The position numbers and the translations under genes are program-made. The notes under the pieces are model-generated. The model made no database searches. It saw only the letters and a list, made by a program, of their open reading frames with translations, and had not been told where the DNA came from. A stretch of 31,322 nucleotides of DNA from a virus, in IMG/VR virus record IMGVR_UViG_3300034012_001634, positions 1 to 31,322 of that record. One strand, written 5' to 3'. This document shows, in pieces, positions 13,905-20,260 of the stretch; the first letter of the stretch is position 1, and each line of letters opens with the position of its first letter.

Positions 13905-14125
13905 CCCAAACGGAACAGATTCGCGCGGCGCTGCTTTCCGGGATTGAGCTGACGCCGCTCACAGCGCTTGATCAGTTCGGGTGCTTTCGCCTCGCCGCTC
14001 GAGTTGCAGAGCTGCGCGCTGAAGGTATGGACATCGAGACCGTCACCGAGACCAGGAACGGGAAAAAGTTCGCGCGGTATCGCGTCGCACAGCCGGTGCT
14101 CCCTGGATTCGAGCTCGTCATGTAG
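13901..14125 (+). CDS. Small winged-helix/HTH-domain protein
   Basis: 74 residues from GTG 13901 (GTGA overlap). TQTEQIRAALLSGIELTPLTALDQF, then GCFRLAARVAELRAEGMDIET and a beta hairpin GKKFARYRVAQPVLPG form the compact helix-turn-helix domain found in many small phage proteins (HTH_39-like). It is short for a full regulator. It may adjust transcription of the rightward operon or act in DNA metabolism. A 69-nt gap with no clear signal follows. Confidence 0.8.
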   Translation: MTQTEQIRAALLSGIELTPLTALDQFGCFRLAARVAELRAEGMDIETVTETRNGKKFARYRVAQPVLPGFELVM

Positions 14126-14194
14126 TCATCGACGATGCGCGCGTCATACCCCCAACGGAGTCCGGCCCCGTCGTGCAAGCCGGAGAGGTTGCAA

Positions 14195-14380
14195 ATGACA
14201 ATCGAACTCGACGAGTGGGACAAAGAGTGGGATCGGACATCTCACACCGTCAGCGAATACCAGAGAGAAATTCGCGAAATGCGCGAGCGGCTGATTTGGT
14301 ATGTCGCGCGGATCAGCGCGCTTGAGACGGAGATTCGGGAGATGCGGAAGAGCGACGCGCGATGGGTGCAGGAGCCATGA
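14195..14380 (+). CDS. Small coiled-coil protein, unknown
   Basis: 61 residues from ATG 14195 with GGAGAGG about 7 nt upstream (ATG 14135 would extend it but lacks a ribosome site). The sequence is charged, with heptad-like repeats in YQREIREMRERLIWYVARIS and ALETEIREMRKS. The end overlaps the next gene as ATGA. No recognised family. Confidence 0.65.
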   Translation: MTIELDEWDKEWDRTSHTVSEYQREIREMRERLIWYVARISALETEIREMRKSDARWVQEP

Positions 14381-14625
14381 CATCAACAGAGAGCTCATTC
14401 TACGCACAAATGTCTGACCTTGAGATTGTCGGCCATGTCGTAGTTATCCCAGACGCGAGCGAGTTGTCGCAGGCGCTTGCGCTTCGCGTATGTCGTCTTG
14501 TTGAAGAGCGCGACAAGGCGCAAAGGATAGCCGCCGATCTTCAGCGAAAGCTGCTCTCGTTACAGCTTGGGATCGCCGAGGACAAGCTCGACGCTTATGT
14601 CGAGATCGTGGAGCGCGCGGCGTGA
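14377..14625 (+). CDS. Small protein, unknown
   Basis: 82 residues from ATG 14377 (ATGA overlap). It starts MTSTESSFYAQMSDLEIVGH, has a beta-like VVVIPDASELSQALALRVC and a helical EERDKAQRIAADLQRKLLSL. The stop overlaps a further GTG start. No family recognised. It is part of the coupled rightward operon. Confidence 0.65.
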   Translation: MTSTESSFYAQMSDLEIVGHVVVIPDASELSQALALRVCRLVEERDKAQRIAADLQRKLLSLQLGIAEDKLDAYVEIVERAA

Positions 14626-14744
14626 GCCCGGCCCTTCGCGAGCTTGTCGAGCTGCTTGCTCGAGCTGCTTACGAACAAATGAAAAGCAATGTTCAAGGCG
14701 TCGAAAAAACGCCAAAGATTCAAGTTTCTTCTGCTGTTCGTTGA
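14622..14744 (+). CDS. Small protein at the edge of the AT-richer segment
   Basis: 40 residues from GTG 14622, which overlaps the preceding stop as GTGA. It begins SPALRELVELLARAAYEQ, a helical phrase typical of small phage proteins, and ends with a more polar NVQGVEKTPKIQVSSAVR where base composition turns AT-richer. Its stop lies 2 nt before the GIY-YIG start. The C-terminal half may have been changed by insertion of the GIY-YIG gene. Confidence 0.5.
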   Translation: MSPALRELVELLARAAYEQMKSNVQGVEKTPKIQVSSAVR

Positions 14745-14746
14745 TC

Positions 14747-15442
14747 ATGTCTGGACCGACTAATCTGTACAGACATTTCGCCGGTGACGGATGTCTGCTG
14801 TATGTAGGGATCAGCTTGAGCGCGATCAATCGACTCGCGCAGCACAGAGAGCACTCGGAATGGTTCCAACAAATCAGAAAAGTTACGATCAAGACCTTCC
14901 CAAACAGAGAAGCCGCAAGAATTGCGGAGTCGTATGCAATAAAGACAGAGAATCCGATCTTTAATCTTCAAAAACGTCAAAAGCGAAAGACTCGGCCGTC
15001 TCGCTCAATGTTTGTTCGCTATGTCGCATTTCACCCGCTAAACCCCTGGTGCTGGTGCGACAATGCGGAGGAATCTGTCGACGAGGACAGCGGAGACTGG
15101 GACCATTGCGAACAGGTTGTAGCCGCCTGCTATAACGAGGACTACATTGCGATGATGGGAATCTGCGATTTTTGCGGCGCTGAAGAATTACTGAATGTGG
15201 CGGATTTTAATTTCGACGGGTTGACTTGGTATGGAGATATGTCCGCTAGTGCGTTTGGCGAGCACGATACCGAGGAGCTTTCTGACTACTGGCATTTTTT
15301 GAGGTCTGTTCCGCCGCACGGAAAAGCATCCGATTACCATTTTTCTTTGAGCGATTACACGGCATGGCCGAAGGACGAGCTTGCTATAGAGCCGATGGAT
15401 GGAAAGCGGCAAAATTTGCATTTTGGGATCGCTGCACCATAA
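14747..15442 (+). CDS. GIY-YIG-domain protein with Cys-rich C-terminal extension
   Basis: 231 residues from ATG 14747. The N-terminal 85 residues are a GIY-YIG-type domain: TNLYRHFAGDGCLLYVGIS holds the first motif pair (L-Y and Y-V-G), SAINRLAQHREHSEWF carries the conserved Arg and His, and REAARIAESYAIKTENPIFN has the catalytic Glu and Asn region. Residues 100-231 are unrecognised and contain CWCDN, HCEQVVAACYN and ICDFCGAEE, a possible metal site, plus aromatic and acidic runs. The gene is visibly more AT-rich than its neighbours, suggesting recent acquisition. It may be a nicking or restriction-like enzyme acting with or near the recombinase. Confidence 0.8.
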   Translation: MSGPTNLYRHFAGDGCLLYVGISLSAINRLAQHREHSEWFQQIRKVTIKTFPNREAARIAESYAIKTENPIFNLQKRQKRKTRPSRSMFVRYVAFHPLNPWCWCDNAEESVDEDSGDWDHCEQVVAACYNEDYIAMMGICDFCGAEELLNVADFNFDGLTWYGDMSASAFGEHDTEELSDYWHFLRSVPPHGKASDYHFSLSDYTAWPKDELAIEPMDGKRQNLHFGIAAP

Positions 15443-15451
15443 GGTGACAGG

Positions 15452-17047
15452 ATGAAAGCCATCGTATACGCCCGGTATTCGACCGAACATCAGACGGAAT
15501 CGACGATCCTCGATCAGCTCCGTCGGTGTCGGGACTACGCAAAAAATCACGGATTAAAGATCGCCGCCGAGTACACCGACGAGGGTATCTCCGGCGCTGC
15601 GATAGGGAATCGACCAGGCGTTCAGAAGGCGCTCGCCGAGCTCGAGCGAGGCGATGTTCTCCTGGTCGTTGATACAACCCGGCTCTCAAGGTCGCAGGAT
15701 CTCGCGCCGTTGCTCACCAGGCTACGGCATCGAGGCATCCGCGTCGTCGGCGTCCTGGACGGGTTCGACTCTGACAGTCGCACCGCCAGGATGCAGGCGG
15801 GTCTCTCCGGGATTATGTCCGAAGAGTTCCGCGCGCAGATTGCCTCGAGAACTCACTCGGCGCTCGATATGAGAGCGCGCCAGGGAAAGGCGACTGGCGG
15901 GAAGTGTTACGGGTACTCGAAGGCGGGAGAGATCATCGAGGCGGAGGCCTCGATCGTGCGCGAGGTTTTTGACCGCGCAGCTCGAGGTGAGGCAATGAAG
16001 GCGATCGTGTCGGATCTGAACCGACGCGGAGTGCCGTCACCGGGCTCGACCTGGGAGCGAAAGGCTCGCCGATCGGACGGTATGTGGCTCGTCTCGGCGA
16101 TTCACTCGATGCTCGGGAACGATCGCTACATTGGCCGGGTTGTGTGGAATCGCTCGATCTGGAAGCGAGACCCAGACACCGGCAAGCGTCAGCGCGTCGA
16201 GCGACCGGAGTCGGAATGGATCGTGACCGAAGGTCCGGCGATCGTTGAGCTCGAGACCTGGGAGAAGGTTCGCGCCCTGGCGACGCCGAGAAAGTTCCAC
16301 AATGGAACGAAAGGGCGCGGTCCGAAGTACATCCTCTCGGGGATTCTGGTCTGCGGGGAATGTGGCGGGAAGTTGGTCGCGACCGGCGCGAACGGTTCCT
16401 GGTACTACTGCGGCACCCGGCACCAGGGAGGCGACTCGGCCTGCTCGATGGCGATCGGCGCCAGGCGGGACGTTGCCGAGGAGAAGCTGCTCGAGCCAAT
16501 TACAAAACAGCTCCTCTCGAGCGACGCGGTCGAGCTGGCGGTCGCAATGATCCGCCAATGGCGGCGGGATGAACGCACGGAGTCGACGCGCCCGGCAGAG
16601 CTCGAGGAGCTTGATCGCCGGATTGCCAAGCTCGAGGCGCAAGTATCCCAAGGGATACTCGACCGGGAGGACATCGCGCCCTCGGTAGCCGCGCTCCTGG
16701 AGCGCCGTCGAGCCCTGCTGGCGAAGTCCTGGCGGAAGGCGAACTCGAGGTCGAACGTCGACCAGGCGGTCGCCGAGGAGGCGTATCGGCAGGCGGTCGC
16801 GAATATGCGAGAGGCTTTGCAGGGACCGGCGGCTCGAGCTCGAGCTGCGGTTCACGAGCTGCTCGGGGACGTTGTGTGCCGTCCCGAGGCTGGAGTCCTG
16901 GTCGCTGCTGTCGCTGTGAATACCGCGCCGCTCATGCGAGCGGCGGGTGTTTCACAGAATGGTAGCGGGGGCTCGCTTCCTTATTATGAAATGGTACCAC
17001 TTGTTCGAGGCGGTCCGCCGTTATTTTCCAAGCTGCTCGCGGCCTAG
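15452..17047 (+). CDS. Large serine recombinase (integrase)
   Basis: 531 residues, ATG preceded by AAGGTGACAGG. The resolvase catalytic domain (1-145) has the nucleophile Ser10 in YARYSTEHQT and the DTTRLSRSQ arginine motif. The recombinase domain follows (GGKCYGYSKAGEIIEAEASI, AIHSMLGNDRYIGRVVWNR). A zinc ribbon is visible as LVCGECGGKL and YYCGTRHQGGDSAC, and a coiled-coil region (ELEELDRRIAKLEAQV) follows. This is the site-specific integrase that makes the phage temperate. The last 27 bp overlap the spanin gene on the opposite strand. The final 25 residues look unlike the family and may be att-derived. Confidence 0.96.
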   Translation: MKAIVYARYSTEHQTESTILDQLRRCRDYAKNHGLKIAAEYTDEGISGAAIGNRPGVQKALAELERGDVLLVVDTTRLSRSQDLAPLLTRLRHRGIRVVGVLDGFDSDSRTARMQAGLSGIMSEEFRAQIASRTHSALDMRARQGKATGGKCYGYSKAGEIIEAEASIVREVFDRAARGEAMKAIVSDLNRRGVPSPGSTWERKARRSDGMWLVSAIHSMLGNDRYIGRVVWNRSIWKRDPDTGKRQRVERPESEWIVTEGPAIVELETWEKVRALATPRKFHNGTKGRGPKYILSGILVCGECGGKLVATGANGSWYYCGTRHQGGDSACSMAIGARRDVAEEKLLEPITKQLLSSDAVELAVAMIRQWRRDERTESTRPAELEELDRRIAKLEAQVSQGILDREDIAPSVAALLERRRALLAKSWRKANSRSNVDQAVAEEAYRQAVANMREALQGPAARARAAVHELLGDVVCRPEAGVLVAAVAVNTAPLMRAAGVSQNGSGGSLPYYEMVPLVRGGPPLFSKLLAA

Positions 17048-17296
17048 CCGACAGCTCGCCAGGGAGCGCACAGAGCGGAGCTTGAGGTTTGCCTCGTCGA
17101 GGCATTCGGTCGCGTCGAGGTAAGCCCTGGCGAGGTCTCCGTTTGTCTGGAGCGATCGCTCCGGGACGACACACTCTGCCGTCAGGTAGTCAGGGATCGG
17201 CGGGCACGTCTCGACGATCACCGAGCGACCAGCGCACCCGGTCAGGGATAGGATCGAGAGCCCAATCGCGGCTCTCCGGGTCGGTCGTCGTGGCAT
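17021..17296 (-). CDS. Rz1: Rz1-like outer-membrane spanin lipoprotein
   Basis: 91 residues with a basic start, hydrophobic AAIGLSILSL and lipobox LTGC (Cys at residue 21), then Pro/Cys-containing CPPIPDYLTAECVVPE and a polar helix. The start lies inside the Rz gene in another frame (107-nt overlap), the classic nested Rz/Rz1 arrangement. It should be lipidated, sent to the outer membrane and paired with the Rz periplasmic domain to fuse membranes at lysis. The 3' end overlaps the recombinase gene by 27 bp. Confidence 0.88.
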   Translation of the reverse strand: MPRRPTRRAAIGLSILSLTGCAGRSVIVETCPPIPDYLTAECVVPERSLQTNGDLARAYLDATECLDEANLKLRSVRSLASCRLGREQLGK

Positions 17297-17555
17297 TGGA
17301 TAGATCCTCGCGTTTCCTATTTGCGGAGCGACGTATCGCTACCAGATCACGCTCGAGGCCGGTCAGGACGAGCTGCTGCTCGGCAAGCGCCTCGGCGAAT
17401 CGTTCGCCCGCCTCCGCCGTCGCGGCCTCCCATCGAGCCCGCTCCGCTTCGACGCCGTTCCCGTAGGCCCATCGGTAAGCCCCGACCAGGAACGCCAGGA
17501 ACGCCAGGAGTGCCACTAGGTACGGGAGGTAGCGTAGTAGCCAGGGAGGAGTCAT
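17190..17555 (-). CDS. Rz: Rz-like inner-membrane spanin
   Basis: 121 residues from ATG 17555 (ATGA overlap with the DUF3310 gene). The N-terminal membrane anchor LLRYLPYLVALLAFLAFLVG (residues 6-25) is followed by a long periplasmic helix WEAATAEAGERFAEALAEQQ and VLTGLERDLVAIRRS. This topology and the nested lipoprotein gene define an i-spanin. It ends in a polar segment with NATTTDPESRDWALDPIPD, the usual conserved end of Rz proteins. It completes host lysis after holin and amidase. Confidence 0.88.
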   Translation of the reverse strand: MTPPWLLRYLPYLVALLAFLAFLVGAYRWAYGNGVEAERARWEAATAEAGERFAEALAEQQLVLTGLERDLVAIRRSANRKREDLSNATTTDPESRDWALDPIPDRVRWSLGDRRDVPADP

Positions 17556-17767
17556 TCGCGCGGGTCTCGGCCGGTGAGCCAGGTGATGTACCAGATCGCC
17601 TTCCCGGCCTCCTGCTCCGGCGCGTCCTTCTTTCCCAGGCGCCAGAGGTAAGCCATCGCGGAGCCCTTGACGTAGCCCTGGAACTCCTCCGGCGTCAGAG
17701 CCGCGCGCAGCGCGTCGATACACTCGATGTCGCCCTGGTAGTGGCTCGGGTTAATCGCGTCCTTCAT
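17552..17767 (-). CDS. DUF3310-family small protein
   Basis: 71 residues from ATG 17767. INPSHYQGDIECIDALRAAL, then FQGYVKGSAMAYLWRLGKKD and EAGKAIWYITWL match the DUF3310 family (NPxHY near the start, Y-L-W-R-x-G-K-K-D near the middle). DUF3310 proteins occur widely in phages and are often called nucleotide-kinase-like, though a function is unproven. Its place between the phosphoesterase and Rz, in ATGA overlap with both, is unusual for what is normally an early gene. Confidence 0.88.
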   Translation of the reverse strand: MKDAINPSHYQGDIECIDALRAALTPEEFQGYVKGSAMAYLWRLGKKDAPEQEAGKAIWYITWLTGRDPRE

Positions 17768-18960
17768 GCCGCCCTCGGGATGGTGATCCATTCGGTCTTC
17801 GATGTGGTCGTGCCGCGTTGCACATAGACCGGCATTCGGAACGTGATGCCGTGTTGCGGGTGCGTGATCCAGAGCGCCTGCTGCGCCGGTTCGACGTCGA
17901 AGTTGTTCGCGTCGGCGTACTCGTCGTAGCCCTTCAGCGTCCCGTTCACGATGAAGCGATTCATGTGAATGTACTGGTGCCAATGCCCGAGGAGCATGAC
18001 GTCGAAGCTCTTGTCGGTCTGGACGTTGCGCGCGCGTTTCTTTTTGTCGCCTCGAGCGATCGGACCGAGCGCGCCGATCATGCCATCGCCGCCCCTAAAC
18101 TGATCGCCGTGCGTGAGGAGGTATCGCGTCCCGAAGATCTTGTAGTAGGCGTCCGGCCCTTCCGGGATTAGAAACGTCACGCGGCGATCGGCCTCGAAGA
18201 CCTTCGCGAGCATCTGGTACAGAAGCCAGTCGAAGTTCGTGTGGTTGCGTCGTTTCGCTCGAGGCTTGCGACTCGTGCGGCCGTGGTTGCCGGTAACGCA
18301 GGGAACGAACACCGCACCGAACTCGTCCGCTAGGGTGCGGATGCACCAGGACAGGACACCGACGAGCTCGATCAGAGCTGGCATCGTCGGCATTTCGTTC
18401 GTCTCCGAGAGCTCCTCGTGAATGTCGCCCGAGAGCATATCGCCGCCCAGGATAAAGACACAGCCGGGATACTTGCCGCCCTGGATGTGCTTCCGCAGGA
18501 GCTCGATCGCGACCGTGATGAAGGTGCGCGCTCTATCCTTTGCGATCTCGACGTTGTACTCGTTCACGCCTCCGATCTCTGCGGGACGAACGACCTCGCC
18601 GAAGTGCCAGTCGCTCGCGAACAGCGTCGGAACGCCTGCGAACTCTGACACCGGCCTCGAGGGTTTCGTAAGCCAGGACGGAGGGTCGACGGATGCGCGC
18701 GAGAGCTTGAAGATCTCATCGCGAACGACTGCGTCGTTCAGCATCTTGCCCTCGAGATCTTTGATGTGAGCTCGAGCGGCGCGAAGCTGCTCCTCGAGGG
18801 TGTGCGGACGTTGCTCCGCTCCTTCGATTTTGTCGACGTGCAGACGGATCGTGCCGGAGTTCACTCCGAGAGCGAGAGCCGTCTGTCGCAAGTTGCGGCC
18901 GTTTTTTAGCCAGGCTGCGTGAACAGCCACCGAGTCGAGGTTCTTCTTTGCTGTTGTCAT
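17764..18960 (-). CDS. HTH-metallophosphoesterase fusion protein
   Basis: 398 residues from ATG 18960 (ATGA overlap with the peptidase gene). Residues about 10-45 are a helix-turn-helix (AWLKNGRNLRQTALALGVNS, then TIRLHVDKI), followed by a coiled helix to about residue 75. The phosphoesterase domain has all five calcineurin-like motifs: SDWHFGE (Asp117, His119), ILGGDMLSGD, VTGNHGR, LTHGDQF and LLGHWHQY. It should be a two-metal phosphoesterase; the substrate may be nucleic acid, cyclic nucleotide or nucleotide, which cannot be told. It lies in the lysis block, suggesting an accessory (moron) gene. Confidence 0.9.
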   Translation of the reverse strand: MTTAKKNLDSVAVHAAWLKNGRNLRQTALALGVNSGTIRLHVDKIEGAEQRPHTLEEQLRAARAHIKDLEGKMLNDAVVRDEIFKLSRASVDPPSWLTKPSRPVSEFAGVPTLFASDWHFGEVVRPAEIGGVNEYNVEIAKDRARTFITVAIELLRKHIQGGKYPGCVFILGGDMLSGDIHEELSETNEMPTMPALIELVGVLSWCIRTLADEFGAVFVPCVTGNHGRTSRKPRAKRRNHTNFDWLLYQMLAKVFEADRRVTFLIPEGPDAYYKIFGTRYLLTHGDQFRGGDGMIGALGPIARGDKKKRARNVQTDKSFDVMLLGHWHQYIHMNRFIVNGTLKGYDEYADANNFDVEPAQQALWITHPQHGITFRMPVYVQRGTTTSKTEWITIPRAA

Positions 18961-19253
18961 TCTGTTTTGAAAGTCGTGAGCGCTTGTTGTAAGAGCGCGC
19001 CCAGGTTGTCGACGAACGCCTCGTCGTGAGAGAGATCGTGGTTCATCATGTCCAGGAGTGCGTGACACAGCTCGTGACAGAAGGTCGCCTGGAGCTGCGT
19101 CTCGATCGGATCTGCTAGGAGGTCGATGCGGAGCTTGTCGGGTATCCAGATTCCGACGTTGCCCTTGCCGTGACGCCATTTTGAGCGCGGAATGACGCGG
19201 ACCTTGATCGTGTGACCGAGGAGCTGGAACTCCTTCGGGATGCCGGTCGCCAC
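18957..19253 (-). CDS. Small zinc metallopeptidase-like protein
   Basis: 98 residues from GTG 19253. FQLLGHTIKVRVIPRSKW and GIWIPDKLRIDLLAD precede QATFCHELCHALLDMMNHDL, which carries the zinc-binding HExxH (HELCH), and a later Glu in HDEAFVDNLGALLQQ that could be the third ligand. The pattern resembles SprT-like or ImmA-like phage peptidases. In the lysis block it may act as an accessory, or like ImmA on the S24 or Cro-like repressors, but nothing shows the target. The ATGA overlap with the phosphoesterase suggests coupled expression. Confidence 0.78.
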   Translation of the reverse strand: MATGIPKEFQLLGHTIKVRVIPRSKWRHGKGNVGIWIPDKLRIDLLADPIETQLQATFCHELCHALLDMMNHDLSHDEAFVDNLGALLQQALTTFKTE

Positions 19254-19257
19254 TAGG

Positions 19258-19485
19258 TTACCGATGCGGGAGCGGTGTCGTCGTAATCGCCCGGAGCGCC
19301 AGGTTCGCAATCGACCCGACGAGCAGAATAGCCGCGGCGACCTGGGCGCCGAATAGCGTCGTCAGGTGAGCGCCGGAGAGCTCGAGGCCTCCCAGGACGG
19401 CGAGCGCGACATTGATCCAGACCGTCCGTGAGCGAATCGCCCCGCGGAGCCAGTCAAGCGACGTGATCTGCGACTCTTCGGTCAT
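19258..19485 (-). CDS. Holin-like membrane protein
   Basis: 75 residues with two hydrophobic spans: TVWINVALAVLGGLELSGAH at residues 21-40 and GAQVAAAILLVGSIANLALR at about 46-65, ending FVTTxP-like as AITTTPLPHR. The pattern SRTVWxNxxLAxLGxxE with a final TTxPL segment is common among small phage holins. It overlaps the amidase gene by 32 nt and follows it in transcription, which is typical of a lysis cassette. It would form the membrane hole that releases or activates the amidase. Confidence 0.8.
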   Translation of the reverse strand: MTEESQITSLDWLRGAIRSRTVWINVALAVLGGLELSGAHLTTLFGAQVAAAILLVGSIANLALRAITTTPLPHR

Positions 19486-19996
19486 TGGCGAATCTCCGTA
19501 GTAGGTTGGAAAGAGCGACGCAGCACGTCGGACGAAGAGTCCTGATGCGGTCGGCGTGATAGATGAACTCCGGCTCGAGAATCAGCGACGCGCATCGAGT
19601 CGCGCGTAGGAAGTAGAGCGGCCCCTTCGACTTGTCTGCCTGGTAGAAGCCAGGCTTGAGGCCTCGGTCCGGTGAGAAGTATTGCGCGAGCACCGCCTGG
19701 ACCTCGCGCCCAAGCAGGAGCCCGCTCGAGCTGCCCGGCATATAGAGCGTCTCGCTGCCCTGCCCTGCGTTCTTCGGGCTCGCGTTGAAATGGATTTCGA
19801 TCGCGAGGTCACTCGAGGTCGCCCTGGCATTGATCCATCGGACCTTTGCGCCGAGCTCACCAGGCGGGACGACGGTCGCGTCGGGCATAAGCCGAGAGAG
19901 CTCCGTCACCCAGGCCTGCGCTTCGGTGTGTTCCACGAAGCCGCGCCAGGCCGCGCCAGGTGCGCGCGGATGGTGTCCGGCGGATAGGAAAAGCAT
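19454..19996 (-). CDS. Endolysin, N-acetylmuramoyl-L-alanine amidase (Amidase_3)
   Basis: 180 residues from ATG 19996, in TGATG overlap with the upstream gene. Zinc-ligand motifs of Amidase_3 are present: LSAGHHPRAPGA (first His), VEHTEAQAW (Glu), LAIEIHFNAS (second His) and SLILEPEFI (catalytic Glu). It has no signal peptide and no separate cell-wall binding domain, so it depends on a holin. It cleaves the amide bond between muramic acid and the stem peptide. Confidence 0.93.
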   Translation of the reverse strand: MLFLSAGHHPRAPGAAWRGFVEHTEAQAWVTELSRLMPDATVVPPGELGAKVRWINARATSSDLAIEIHFNASPKNAGQGSETLYMPGSSSGLLLGREVQAVLAQYFSPDRGLKPGFYQADKSKGPLYFLRATRCASLILEPEFIYHADRIRTLRPTCCVALSNLLRRFANDRRVADHVA

Positions 19997-20256
19997 CAGC
20001 GACGAACGAGAGCTCGGTCGAGCTTGTCCTCAATCGACTTCAGACGCTCTGTCTGGTTCGCAAGCTGCGCCTCGATGACGGCAATTCGCCGATCGGCCTC
20101 CGGCTGGATCTTCACTTGCTCGACGACGTCTATGCGTTTTGAGATGTTCTCCAGACGCTCCGTCATCTGACCGCCCCAGTACACGAGCGCGATCACGAGG
20201 GAAATATCGACCAGGAGAGATCCCGGCGGCACCTTGAGCTTTGCTGCATCAAACAT
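19996..20256 (-). CDS. Membrane-anchored coiled-coil protein, lysis module
   Basis: 86 residues from ATG 20256 with GAGGA 8 nt upstream (GTG 20274 is an alternative within the end of the fibre gene). PPGSLLVDISLVIALVYWGG (residues about 11-30) is one membrane span, followed by a long coiled coil (RLENISKRIDVVEQVKIQPE, AVIEAQLANQTERLKSIEDK). It precedes the amidase and may be an additional holin-type or lysis-timing protein. The topology is the reverse of XhlA (span first, coil second). Confidence 0.7.
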   Translation of the reverse strand: MFDAAKLKVPPGSLLVDISLVIALVYWGGQMTERLENISKRIDVVEQVKIQPEADRRIAVIEAQLANQTERLKSIEDKLDRALVRR

Positions 20257-20260
20257 TGAA

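Noticed and set aside
14135-14194. Longer start for the 61-aa coiled-coil gene
   Set aside because: The added part has no ribosome site and reads as Arg/Pro/Ser-rich noncoding-like sequence; GGAGAGG precedes ATG 14195.
16985-17020. tRNA 3' fragment as attachment site at the end of the recombinase
   Set aside because: The segment TGGTACCAC...GTTCGAGG vaguely resembles the complement of a tRNA 3' end, but the T-arm does not pair and serine integrases rarely use tRNA genes.
18961-19179. N-terminal extension of the phosphoesterase
   Set aside because: It is the peptidase gene in another frame; ATG 18960 overlaps the peptidase stop as ATGA and gives the expected HTH start.
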